A stretch of DNA of 64,000 nucleotides, taken from contig OZ018317.1 of assembly GCA_963969495.1 (NCBI GenBank), forward strand, positions 36,301,726 to 36,365,725, written 5' to 3'. This stretch comes from Ceratothoa steindachneri (lineage: Eukaryota; Arthropoda; Malacostraca; Isopoda; Cymothoidae). Position numbers and translations under genes: made by a program. Under the pieces are notes generated by a model. It saw only the letters and a program-made list of their open reading frames with translations, was not told where the DNA came from and did no database searches. Positions 23,798 to 34,914 of this stretch are shown here, in pieces; within the stretch, counting starts at the first letter, position 1; each line of letters starts with the position of its first letter.

Positions 23798-24960
23798 TCC
23801 CCCTTAGCAGCATTCAGGACTGGTACACGACGAGAACTGCCACGAATTAGTGTTTTTCAAAGATCCTTAATGTCATGCGAATGGACCCCAAACTCCTAGG
23901 AGGCGTTCAAGAAGCTGTCTTTTTGTTGTAATATGGAATTGATGCATTCATCTCTCAACAGAGAACATAAACTCTTGATAGAGTTCATGTCAGATTAATT
24001 TTATGACCATGGTAACACGTTAACATCATTTTTTCACACCACATCTCTACCGATTTTGCTGTATGGCATGGGGCCAAGTCATGTTGAAAAAGCTAATGCC
24101 TATCTTCATAGTAGTCTCTTACTTCTGGTAGTAGACGGACTCTAAGTACCTCTATGTCCCTCTCTTGGTTCATAGTTCCTTCAGTTATCTTTAGGCGACT
24201 AGTTCCATGGATACAAATTATCCCCCAAACCATAATCTTTTGTGGAAATTTTACCGTTTTGCGAAGACAATCTGGTAGAAATTCCCCATCTGGCCTTCTT
24301 CTCACGCTTTGCACCCGATCATCGAGCATTGCTATTGTGGACTCATCAGAACTCGCCTGCAACAATTGAAAACCATATTTGACTAATTGGACATCCAGAA
24401 TAAGTGAATGTTTTAGTCTAGAAATTAGAAGTCATTTTTAAATAATTCTTTATAAAGCTAGTTTGATGATTGAAATCAATCATAACGTTATTTTATAGCT
24501 AAATGTCATATTTTATCAATCACACAATACTTAAAGGCCTTAATCCATTATTTTAGATTGTCTTACCTGGTTCCATTGCTCAAACTTCCATGCAATATGA
24601 GTTTTAGCCCATGCATGGCGCGCCTCCAGCATCGTCGGGGTAAGCCTAGGTTTTTCCCTTGGACGATATGTGTGTAATCCACTTTCTAAAGGGCTGTTGT
24701 TAATTGTTTTAGGATGCACAGTGATGTTCTCTTCCATTAATTCACAGGAAATCTTATTACAAGATGATCTCCTATTGTTGAGAAACATACTTTTGATTTT
24801 TCTATCAATCCTAGGGGTTGTTACTTGCTTACGACCACAGTTCCCAACCCTTTATGGCAACACACCCTTATTATTTTCCAATTTTCGCTTAATTGCACCA
24901 ATTGTTTGAGTTGAAACATTTATTTTCTTTGCAATTTCTTCCTGTAAATTAAATATTCGA
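23798..24960 (-). pseudogene. Decayed Tc1-family transposase
   Basis: Minus-strand pieces in order: ISTQTIGAIKRKLENNKGVL (about 24900), SGLHTYRPREKPRLTPTMLE ARHAWAKTHI (24540-24788), SDESTIAMLDDRVQSVRRRP (first catalytic Asp, in 24093-24365), VKFPQKIMVWGIICIHGTSR, and FQHDLAPCHTAKS (second catalytic Asp, about 24080). The third acidic region reads SDMNSIKSL where the family has PDLNPIE, so the catalytic Glu is Lys. The C-terminal SSRRVPVLNAAKG is near 23820. In-frame stops and at least one frameshift make it inactive. Confidence 0.8.
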
Positions 24961-25609
24961 ATACACTTATATTTGTCCAATTTTATGGAGAATAATATCA
25001 CTATTTTTATCCATCTTGACCTGGAATTGAAATAACACGTTGTTTACACTTTAAATGAAATTTACTACATTAATTTGTTATTTATACAACATAGAGTGGC
25101 TAAAAAAATGTATTAGAACACAAAGAAACACTCTACACCGACCTCTACTGGATTATAACTGAAGGAAAGGTGGGGTGCAGCATTTTGACCACATGCTAAA
25201 ATTGAATATTGCCACATAACGACGGCTCGTTATTTCCAGATGTCTCTAGAAACCTGCTAAAGGGGGTCAAACTGACTACTAAAATACTAATTCTCTATAA
25301 ATAATAGAAAATAGACATCTGTCAATAAATAAATTCAGTTTATTTGACCTTTATAAATAAATGACCAATCATTTCAAAATTCCATAATAATTTTTCCAGT
25401 ACTGTAGATAAATACGATGGGTCTTCAAAAGGTTTGTTGTGAGTTTCGTGCTCCTTTGAACCTGATGAGGTAAAATCAAAGCTTTAAGGTGGATGGATTA
25501 TAAGGTGCACCTACGAAATTATCGCCATTCCTTGCTACTCTAGAAAAATGATAGGTTGTATTATCTAGGGGGAAAATACTCTCTTGATGTAAATTTTCTA
25601 GTTTTCACG

Positions 25610-25981
25610 CTAATGCAGGAGAGAAACCACAGTATTTTGGACCAATTTATTGCAAAACCCGCAGGTTTTGACGGAGACATCTGTCATCTTGAGTTGCTAA
25701 CAAACTAATGAATACAAATAGATGCTTAACCTAAGGACACAAATTTACAAGTCAGAATTTAATAAAGAGGGTGATGTGGAACGAACATTTTGAGCAAAGC
25801 TGAATGAGTCTTTCCATACCAGCCACCTGATTAAATTCTGACTTGTAAATTTGGTGTCCTTAGGTTAAGCATCTATGAATCTATATTCATTATTTGGTAA
25901 GCCACTCAAGATAAAGGGTGTCTCCGTCGATGGTTTTGCTATAAATTGGTCCAAAATATTGTGGTTTCTCTCCTCAATAGA
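25610..25981. repeat. 370-bp foldback repeat
   Basis: The left arm (about 25610-25768) and right arm (about 25831-25981) are imperfect reverse complements. Paired blocks include GAGAGAAACCAC, TTTTGGACCAATTTAT, GACGGAGACA, AGATGCTTAACCTAAGGACA and AAATTTACAAGTCAGAATTT. The spacer is about 60 bp. About 100 bp of the arm recurs at 54008-54115 next to a tRNA-like sequence. Confidence 0.85.
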
Positions 25982-26227
25982 GACATTCTGCGGGAATCAT
26001 ATCGGCAGCAGGAAAAGGAAGACCTAAGCGGGGACAGCAATTTATTTCTCAAACGTTGCGTAGCTCGAACTTAGAACATCTCAGTGGCTAAAACAAAACA
26101 AAGGAAATTCGAAATAAAAAAATATAAATACGTGAAAATAAAAGTTTTAAATAACCAGTAACAAATGTAAATATATGCATTAAAAAGTATTAAGAAGTAG
26201 TGTCCAAAAAGACTAGAACGCCTGTAT

Positions 26228-26760
26228 TTATATCGCATCATCTTCCATAACTTTTGACCGAGAAAATCGATGCTGTCGCACAAATTCCTTGTACACTTGT
26301 CTAGTCAATTTGCACAATAAGGGCACAAATGGCCCAGTGCTTTCTACCGAAACCAAGCCCCAGACCATGAAACTTCCTCCGCTAAACTTCACACTATTTT
26401 GAGGCCAATTGTTACACAATCTTTCACCTACTCTGCGACAAAAGAACCTCTTGCCACCGGATCCCCCCAAATTAACTTAGATTCGTTACTGAAGTGGACT
26501 TGGCTCTATTGGTCATCAGTTCATGTAACGTTCTCAGTGTCGAATGCAAGACCAGATTTCTTGTTCTTCGGACTGATCGAAGGCTTAACCGCGGGTTGTC
26601 TTCCCCTAGCCTGGAAACGTTGATGGCCCAAATCTCACTAATCTCTCGAGAACCTGCTGCACCCGTCTTGAAACGGTCCTTCTTCACAATTCTGTTTATG
26701 AGGTCTTCCTTGGCCTACCTGTTGATTTAGCAGCCATACATAAACCTGTTTCTCTCATAG
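26228..26760 (-). pseudogene. Tc1-like transposase fragment
   Basis: Minus-strand frame 26472-26687 gives VKKDRFKTGA-type helix-turn-helix sequence and EISEIWAINVSRLGEDNPRL, then RRTRNLVLHSTL. The next frame (26228-26470) reads GGSGGKRFFCRRVGERLCNN and SVKFSGGSFMVWGLVSVEST, the Tc1 'RRRPGE...VKFGGGSVMVWG' region. The sequence after VYKEFVRQH no longer matches, so the catalytic second half is missing. This lineage differs from the 24-kb Tc1. Confidence 0.7.
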
Positions 26761-27294
26761 GTTGATAAAATATTTTGGACTATACCTTTGGAGCGCTTGA
26801 CAGTCTCTGCACTGGCTCCAAATGAAAGACCTTCTTGGTGGCTCAGCTTTCTAATCAGATCGCAGGCAAGGATAGAGGTGGGACATATTTCTTAGCAATG
26901 TTACACGCGTGATATATAGTAGAGAATGTGAGTTAACGTACATGGAATTGAACTGAAGTTAGCTGCTATGCAAGCAATGCTAGTTCTCTCTGCAAGAAAT
27001 CTACTTGTTCAGATCATTTTGGATGATTATTTTTTTCTAGTAAACTGCTTATATCTGCTGATTTATTTCGTTTTATTCAGGTAAATTTGCATTAAACTCT
27101 ACCCATACGTAGTTTTACCAATAAGCTTTCGTACATCGACTTTGAAAACCTTAGATTTTCTATGCAAAAGTTATGGGAGATGTTATGAGAGAGATACGGG
27201 CGTTCTGATCTTTTTAAACGGTACTGAAAGTTAATAAGTTTTTAAAATGTTGACGGAAATGATATGCACGACTGAGCTTTGAGGGTTTATTTCC

Positions 27295-29123
27295 CTCAAC
27301 ATATTTCCCGAGACATAAGAACAGTCTTCGGCAATGAAGCGCTCAATGTTTTGATGAAGTTGGAGAAGTTTTGGTGTAGGAAAGGCACAACAGCGGAACA
27401 ACTACTTTTTTCTACACAACTGTCTACGTAGGAACATCCTTCCCAGAAGCGACCAATACAAGGTTCTCGTAGAACACACTTGTGCCCAAACCACTGCAAG
27501 ACGAATGGGAAAACAGATGCTCAGGTGTCTGATTACTGATGCACACCTCCGAATCAGCAGATAAAACACGTCCATTGCTACGCTCAAAACAACATTCGGA
27601 TAGATAGTGGAAGAGACATGGCTCGGGAGAGTTAAGGCTGCTTTGAGAATCACCGAACGCGAGGTCAGACAACGAAAAAGGACCAAGCTCAGTGAGAAAC
27701 TCCATCGACTCGAACCTAGCCTTCCAACACAAAAGTGGGTGGTAAACTTATCTCAAAGACCTCTTTATGCCAAAGAGAGCCAAATTATTCGGAAAGGGAC
27801 GAACTTGAACACCACAAGTGCCTGGACTTAGGATTTTCTGGCTGCTCTTGAAGCCGCCGTGACACACATTAACGCCAACGATGAAACGAAGAACACAATT
27901 AGAGAGAGAATTACCGGCTCACTACAAACATCGACCATAAGTCCCCTCTCTTATTCTGAGCAATGTGCTCTTCGCAACCTTCAAAGAGACAAAGATGTTG
28001 TAATCATCTCGGCTGAAAAAGGGAGGACAACGGTGGTGATGGACAAACAGGATTACCATCAGAAGGCAAGGTCCCTACTTGACAACGCAGATACGTACTA
28101 ACCCCTTTTAGCTGATCCCACATTACGAACCGAAGGACAGCTTACGAGACACCTCAACAACCTCTACCACAAGAATCTGCTGACAGAGGAGCACTTAATA
28201 CCAGAAGAACAAACCATAGGGTTCAACACTACCATGTTTTATGGACTTCCCAAAATCCATAAAAAACATCCCCTTGAGACCCATCGTTTTCCACGTATGG
28301 CCTATGCAAGTGACTGGTACAAGAACTCATAGCCTCTACATACAGATTGAACAACGCGGTTGACTTCTTCAGCAGGATTAAGGGGATAACACTAAATGAG
28401 AAAGAAATTCTGCTCTCATTTAATGTAACTTCTCTGTTCACATCCATACCCTTGGGCCTTGCGTGAGAGACGGTCTTAATTGCCATGGAAGAGGAGCAGA
28501 GATTCTTCCAACACAAAAGACTCAATAAAGACGAATACCTACGCCTCCTTGACTTCTGTCAAGATTTGACGGTTTTCATATACAATAATATCATCTACCA
28601 CCAAAAGAAAAGCACACCGATAGGATCTCCGATTTCGGTCATCGTGGAAGAACTCGCAATGCAGAGGTTTGAAAGACTTGCTCTCACTGGCCTTCTGACA
28701 CTAAAACTATGGCTAAGGTGCGTCGATGACACATTTGTTATTATTCGTAAAGAAGAAGCAACAAATTTCCATAACAACATCAAAAGCATCTTTCCTGAAA
28801 AACAGTTCACCAACGAGTTAGAGCAAGGCGCTAAACTGCCATTCTTGGATGTTCTGGTGATGCGCTTTAATGATGGGACTATGCACACAACGGTATACAG
28901 GAAAAAGACTCACACAGACCGTGTTTTGGACTTTAACAGTGTTCACACACAAATAAGCACGGTTAACACTTTGTATGAAAGGGCCAGAACACACTGCAGC
29001 AACCCGCAGCTACGGAAACAAGAAGAGGTACACCTCAGAGAAGTCTTCCGCGCCAACAACTACCCTGACCGATTTATTAAGTCAACACGGAGAACAAGAT
29101 ACAGAAACAACATTTTTCTATGA
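27295..29123 (+). pseudogene. Penelope-like element reverse transcriptase, broken
   Basis: Plus-strand pieces run in order: FGNEALNVLMKLEKFW (about 27330), LRITEREVRQRKRTKLSEKL (27607-27831), RDKDVVIISAEKGRTTVVMD KQDY (about 28000), MFYGLPKIHKKHP (about 28235), then an intact 212-codon frame from 28485. That frame has TPIGSPISVIVEELAMQRFE, the catalytic RCVDDTFVI (YVDD-type, Tyr replaced by Cys) and AKLPFLDVL. YGLPKIHK and the RT order are characteristic of Penelope-like elements. The frame stops at RTRYRNNIFL with no GIY-YIG domain after it. At least two internal stops and frame changes lie between 27830 and 28485. Confidence 0.8.
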
Positions 29124-29514
29124 ACTATACTGTAGGGCGATACTGTAGTTCAGTAAATGTTTGGGTTATTAAGTTAGTTTTATTCTGTACGAAATAAGGA
29201 TCGCAAGAGATAAAGCTCTCAGGAAAAGGGAAGAAGCTACAGACCTATTTACAGATTCGTCATGGCAGGAAAAATTGTGTTCTTAGGTTAAACAACATTT
29301 TGTACTTTATTTTAGCAATGGTGTAATTATAATTATGTGGTTAAAATGGCCATGTTATAGCTAACTAAACTCTTAATCAAGCCAGCAGGGATAACAATTA
29401 AAAGAGGTATATTGAGACGGAAACCTTTGTTTGCGTCCGATGCGCTAGTTTATGAGTTATCCTTTTCGAGACTGTAAGAAACGCTTCTTCCGAGGGCTTA
29501 ATGTTAGTTAGAAC

Positions 29515-29517
<3 letters not shown>

Positions 29518-29549
<32 letters not shown>
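29518..29549. repeat. (AT)n microsatellite
   Basis: About 15 AT units between the Penelope relic and the coding relic at 29.7 kb. Confidence 0.95.
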
Positions 29550-29550
<1 letters not shown>

Positions 29551-29689
29551 CAGGTAAGAGGCCATATTCTATACATGTACTGTTAAAGTCTACAGCAATG
29601 GCAGCATTATTCACTCTTACTTGTACTCTTTTTATTCTCCTTATAAGTTATTAGACTGGTTTATCCCATATAGGTGATTTACAAAGTTA

Positions 29690-31058
29690 TTTTTGTTCGT
29701 CTATTGGTACAAGACCTCCTCCTCATCTCCGGAATCGCAAGACGAGGAGTACTACCTGCCTCCAGGCACTTCGAAAACTACAGCACTGACGCAAAAAAGG
29801 ACGGAAAAGATCTTCACGGATCCCTTAGTTGCAGGTCCTTTGAATCACGTCAACCTCACTGACCGGAAGGGTGTCTTCGTCGTTGGAACCGTCGCATCGG
29901 CCATGACTTGTCGGACCTGCCGCCATCACGAAGCTCCGTGCAGCGGTCTCGTCGCATCGCGTGGACTGGTGCCGTAGCCAAAGAGGATGAAGACTTCACG
30001 GTTGACGGCCCTCTTCTTCACTGAAACAGCAAACTGTTGCCCGATGTCACCAGCGAGGGGGATCGGTACACAGTTAATCGATATGCCGTGCTCGTCACGA
30101 GCACTGAGGACTTCGAGAAGCTGCTCGATGTTCCAAAAATCGAGAGGGGGACAGGAAAAGCCCAATCAGCTGCTTGTGTCGCCACCATCAACCAGTAGGC
30201 TCTTCGATCGAAGATCCGTGGCCTTGTGTTTGACACAACAGCCTCCAACACGGGCTGCTCCTCAGCTACATCTTCCTAGGCAGGACAAACATCCCGGCCA
30301 CGTTCCGGTCTCCCGGCATCGCTATCACGTCAGATGAATGGTCAAAGCTTTGTACTCCCTGAAGCTCTACCTCTTCCAATCCCAAGTCCACGTGACAGCC
30401 AAGAATGCCAAGGCCCTTCTCTCGCTGTCGCTCTTCTTGTCACTGCCTTACGCGCGAGCCTGGAATGAGGCCCCTCAAGCCGTCAAGGCTCCCCTCAACG
30501 ACCTGCCCTTGCTTCAAGCCATCAATAGCTATCCGGTCAAGGCCTTTCTATAGCCAGTCACTGCTGCCTTCGAGCGACACCTTTGGTTCCTGTCTGAGCA
30601 CTTTGCCGCACTGGCGTTCTTCGACTAGCGCGTGTCCCTCGAAGTGAAGCGGAGAATGGTGAGCCGGTTCCAGTAACCGAAGGTAGGTGTGCTCCATCAA
30701 CGCGTGCCGCCCTTCGAAGATAGCTCCGTTACCGTCGATCAGTTCATCACGCGTCGGCCTGCAACCATCTTTGGCCTGCTGATGGTGGACGGGAAGAAGA
30801 TGAGTTGGGAAGGGGTTCCTCATCTAAGATCCTAGCGGTTGGACGGAAGAGAAGACTTTCATCGCGCTGGCGTCACGGTATGTGAAGTTACGCGTTGTGA
30901 ATGATGCTGCGGAGCGGGCCATTGCCTTGATGAAGCAATACAACTCCACCCTCACAAAGGATGAAGAGCAGAAGCAGCTTTGCCTCCGGCTGGTGTCAGA
31001 GCACCGGCAACGACTGACTGGAGCCCCGACAAAGGCTGTCCTTTTGTCCAAGAAGTGA
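29690..31058 (+). pseudogene. Relic of a second unassigned multi-copy-type gene
   Basis: A GC-richer block between (AT)n arrays. Plus-strand frame fragments in order: VLVTSTEDFEKLLDVPKIER G then TGKAQSAACVATIN (about 30090-30180), IRGLVFDTTASNTG (about 30210), MVKALYSLKLYLFQSQ (30338), PLNDLPLLQAINSYPVKAF, FERHLWFLSEHFAALAFFD (about 30570), VSLEVKRRMV, and RVVNDAAERAIALMKQYNS (about 30890) with LTKDEEQKQLCLRLVSEHRQ, ending at a stop at 31058. From memory, sequences with FDTTASNTG and VVND.AERA recur as unannotated multi-copy proteins in insects and other arthropods. A transposase role (D...ND..ER acidic residues) is possible but not shown. Frameshifts and stops are frequent. Confidence 0.5.
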
Positions 31059-31330
31059 ACGTGAACCCTTTCTCGTTATTTTTTTCTTGTGTTTCTGAGG
31101 GCAGATAAAGTGTGCATTTTCTTTGTTTCAGTTTTCATTACTAAGTAAAGATAATTTTTCAGGTCTTATTTACCCTGAAGTCAACGTCTGAAGAGGGGCT
31201 ACTAGTGGATGACTTGAAGGCCTGGACGCGGACACTAAACGTGAAATTTTGTCGATTTGTTGTTAACTAAGAAAGGATAAAAATCAGTTTGTGGAGCGAG
31301 ACTTTTCCAAAGTTCGTTTTTTTGGACCAA

Positions 31331-31787
<457 letters not shown>

Positions 31788-31812
<25 letters not shown>
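31788..31812. repeat. (AT)n between two mariner termini
   Basis: A short AT run separating two mariner ends that face each other, CCCTTTA-(AT)n-TAAAGGG. The whole 31625-31990 segment is a long inverted repeat. Confidence 0.9.
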
Positions 31813-31818
<6 letters not shown>

Positions 31819-33117
31819 GGTGTTCCATTAAGATGGATCGAAGTTAGCAGGAAATAAAACAGTGTTACGGTAAAAATTTAAATTTATTTATTTTACTATT
31901 CGATCATGTTATTTAAGTCATCAAAATTATGTGTGAAAAATAATATCGCCTAAATGTCCTCCAAGGCTTCGACGGCACACCTCCACTCGATGGTCAAAAT
32001 TTTTGATGACGTCTCTGCATAGTTGCTCCTCGATCTCACCAATATGCCTTATTATCTCATCCTTCAGCTGTTCAATTGTTGTTGGCTTGTTGGCATACAC
32101 CTTACTTTTAAGATGACCCCAAAGGAGGAAATCTAAAGGCGTCAAGTCACACGATTGTGCTGGCCAATTGACCTCGCTCTTTCGAAAGATGATGCGACCT
32201 GGGAACTTCATATTCAATAAAGCCATTGTTGCATTGGCTGTGTGGTATGTGGCGCCGTCCTGTTGAAACCACAAATCTTCCACATTCATAGAATTCCATT
32301 CAGGCCATAAAAAGTTGGTTATCATGGCACAGTATCACTTGCCTGTCACTGTAACAGAATTCCCGGCATCATTTTCGAAGAAATACGACCCAGTGATTCC
32401 GCTAGCAAAAAATGCACACCGAACAGTGACCTTTTGTGGGTGCAGTAGCTTTTCAACAATCTTCCTGGGATTTTTATCAGCCCAAATGCGACAATTCTGC
32501 TTATTAACGAATCCACCAAGATGAAAATGGACTTCATCATTAAAGATGATTTTTTGCGAAAAATCATCATCGTCTGTTCTTTGCTCGTGCACCCAATTGA
32601 CGAATGTACGGTGCTTCAAATGGTCAGCAGTCTTCAGTTCTTGTGTCAATTGAACTTTGTAAGCGTGTAGACAAATCTTTGTCAAAATTCGATGTAACGT
32701 TGTTGTGGAGAGGTTCAATTGCTGCGCGCGATGACGAATCTAGGTGTCTGGATCTTCGGCCACATTCTCGCGCACTGCAGCAATGTTTTCAGCTGAACGG
32801 CGTAAAAGAGCATGCAATGGCGTTTTCACATCTGCCACCGACCCCGTTTGTTTGAATTTCGAACAATTTTCCCAATTGCCCTCTCGGTTGGTCGATTATG
32901 TTGACCAAAAAAATCGCGAAGTGCCCGAAATGATTCCTGTTTGAACGTCCATTTTCATAATCGGCTTCGATAACTTTAACATGTTGTTCGATTGTTAATC
33001 TTTCTATGGTTGAAATTGTCAAAGACTGAAGTTGTTAAATCTGAAAGAAAAAGAAAAAAATCATTAGACGCTTAAACTTAACTCACATTTAAAATCGGTC
33101 CAAGTTATTGGAACACC

Positions 33118-33119
<2 letters not shown>
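31813..33119 (-). mobile_element. Nearly complete mariner-type transposon
   Basis: Both ends carry AAAGGGTGTTCCA(A/T)TAA in inverted orientation (about 31815 and about 33100-33119), flanked by (AT)n on both sides. At about 1.3 kb the length is standard for mariner. It carries one broken transposase gene on the minus strand. Confidence 0.85.
31927..33022 (-). pseudogene. Mariner-type transposase, 41-residue D-D spacing, broken
   Basis: The N-terminal piece (32789-33022) begins MTISTIERLTIEQHVKVIEA, a helix-turn-helix region. The middle piece (32335-32718) has FNDEVHFHLGGFVNKQNCRI, with the first catalytic Asp in FNDE. The last piece (31927-32325) has WFQQDGATYHTA (second Asp) and SCDLTPLDFLLWG (third Asp). 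I count 41 residues between the second and third Asp, which places it in a DD41D-type mariner group rather than classical DD34D. One frameshift separates the first two pieces. A single in-frame TGA follows VTVTGK, where the family would probably have Trp. The C-terminus [15 protein letters not shown] is intact. Confidence 0.85.

Positions 33120-33174
<55 letters not shown>
33120..33174. repeat. (AT)n microsatellite abutting the mariner right end
   Basis: About 27 AT units directly next to the terminal repeat. Confidence 0.95.
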
Positions 33175-33176
<2 letters not shown>

Positions 33177-33463
33177 CAGTGACAAAAAACAACAACACAA
33201 ACTTCGAAGCAAAAATGGCTAATTAACAAGTAAATTCTAAATAATACAATAAAAGCAATGTAGGGACATAGCAAATCACATGCAGCATTTTATACCCGGT
33301 AGACTATTCGTTTGTCTCTCCCGCTTTCCCGTCTGAGAGAGGGCCTCATTTTACTAAATTATTCCTCATTGTCCTAGACTCTTAGCGTGCTGCCGCGCAA
33401 TTAGTGTGGACCATCATGAGTTCTAATAATACCATTGAAAATAACAAGTTCTGCTGAACAAAA

Positions 33464-33837
33464 AGTCGTGTGTTCTCACTTATTCTGATTTATGACCTTA
33501 CGACCTTCAAAACTTTCAATAATTCCTGGATCAACCATGGGAGGACCTTGGCAATTCTATCATTAAAAAGAGAATGTAAATATAATAAGGGTTTCAAATC
33601 TCGTTAGAATCAGCCGAATAGTTATGATGTTATTGCTAAAACAAAATAATTCCCGGGCTAAACTTGGAAAGACTTTGGCAATTATACCCTTCAAAAGAGA
33701 ATGTAAACAATATAAGGATTTCAAATTTCGTTAGAATCGGACGGATAGTTACAATGTTATTGCCAAAATAATTGCAAAACGGGACCAACCGACATAATGA
33801 TTTGTAGAGTCGCTCGCGATTACACTCACACGTGACT
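33464..33837 (+). mobile_element. MITE family 'AGTCGCGTGC', copy 1
   Basis: It starts AGTCGTGTGTTCTCACTTAT and ends CACACGTGACT, similar to copies 2 and 3. Each copy contains two tandem versions of an internal module with 'accttggcaatt', 'aaagagaatgtaaa' and 'tttcaaatttcgttagaatc'. Non-coding. Confidence 0.7.
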
Positions 33838-34539
33838 AAAAATAGTGGCGATTCCCACCTATGTCAATACTTGGAATCATTTTTCAAGTACAAGAAGAAT
33901 GTGGGAAACTCGGTGAAGCTGCAATGTTTGTTGTGTTTGCATTAAAACGTTTATATAATCCATAATGTGTTCTCATTATTTATTCCTAATGTATTAATTT
34001 GGGAAGTACTTTTTCAGTTATGCCCAGACGTTTTAATTAAGGGGTAGCTTAGATCAATTTTAACTTTTTAAGGCTTATGCTAGGTTCTCTTTACCATAAT
34101 ACGTATAATCCGGTTATGGTTTAAAATATTTAAAGTTAGTATTAACAAACTCTGGCCCAGTCAGTCAAAGCAAATGCACGTTGTCTGACCTTTATTGGAG
34201 AAATTTCTTATAATATAAACAATTTTATGATTTCACCTATAAATCTAATAAGGATACTAATTCCTTTTTTCAATGTGTTCACCCTGGTAAATTAGTCTAG
34301 TACTCGGAAGAGGAAAATCATAAAAATTGAAAGTGAGGACACCATTCTAAACAAGTAATCTATGATATACTCTACGTAAATAGCACTCAATTATGCCAAA
34401 ATCAAAAGTGGATGAAATTTCATTACTTCCGGTCTTCATCCCTTTAGTATTGTTGAAATGGAGGGATTTTGCAGCCTTGTTGAGGGCATGCAGCCATGAG
34501 GTACAGGCTAACTGTCTCCAAAAAAGGTCTGCTGACCAA

Positions 34540-34898
34540 AGTCGCGTGCTCTTCCTTATTCTGATTTATGACCTTACGACCTTCAAAACTTTCAATAATT
34601 CCCGGACTTACCTTAGGTGGACCTTGGCAATTATATCATTTGAAAGAGAATGTAAAACAACATAAGGGTTTCAAATTTCGTTAGAATCGGCCGAATACTT
34701 ATGATGTTATTGCTAAATAATTTCCCGGCTAACCTAGAAAAGACTTTGGCAATTATATCATTCGAAAGAAAATGTAAAACAACATATGGCTTTCAAATTT
34801 TGTTAGAATCAGCCGAATAGTTACAATGTTATTACCAGAAAAAAAGCAAAACGGGAACCGACCGATCGAAATAGTGAGAAATAGAATCGCACGCGACT
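34540..34898 (+). mobile_element. MITE family 'AGTCGCGTGC', copy 2
   Basis: The best-preserved copy: it starts AGTCGCGTGCTCTTCCTTAT and ends ATAGAATCGCACGCGACT, giving inverted ends AGTCGCGTGC. It holds two tandem versions of the internal module. It lies directly upstream of a hAT coding relic, but the link is probably coincidental. Confidence 0.75.
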
Positions 34899-34914
34899 AA
34901 AAATTCTATGAAGC

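Larger units (their letters stand above)
21363..25404 (-). mobile_element. Tc1-like transposon with long TIRs, interrupted by copy B
   Basis: The left end reads CAGTACTGGAAATATTATTA and the right end is its inverted relative (CAGTACTGGAAAAATTATTA on the minus strand). TA flanks both ends (21361-21362 and 25405-25406). The arms share further blocks such as AAAGGTCAAATAAACTGAAT and a block ending CCCCCTTAGCAG. The left arm is split by copy B (21472-23761) and resumes at 23762-23830. Without copy B the element is about 1.75 kb, a normal Tc1 size. The decayed transposase on the minus strand fits this reading. Confidence 0.8.
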
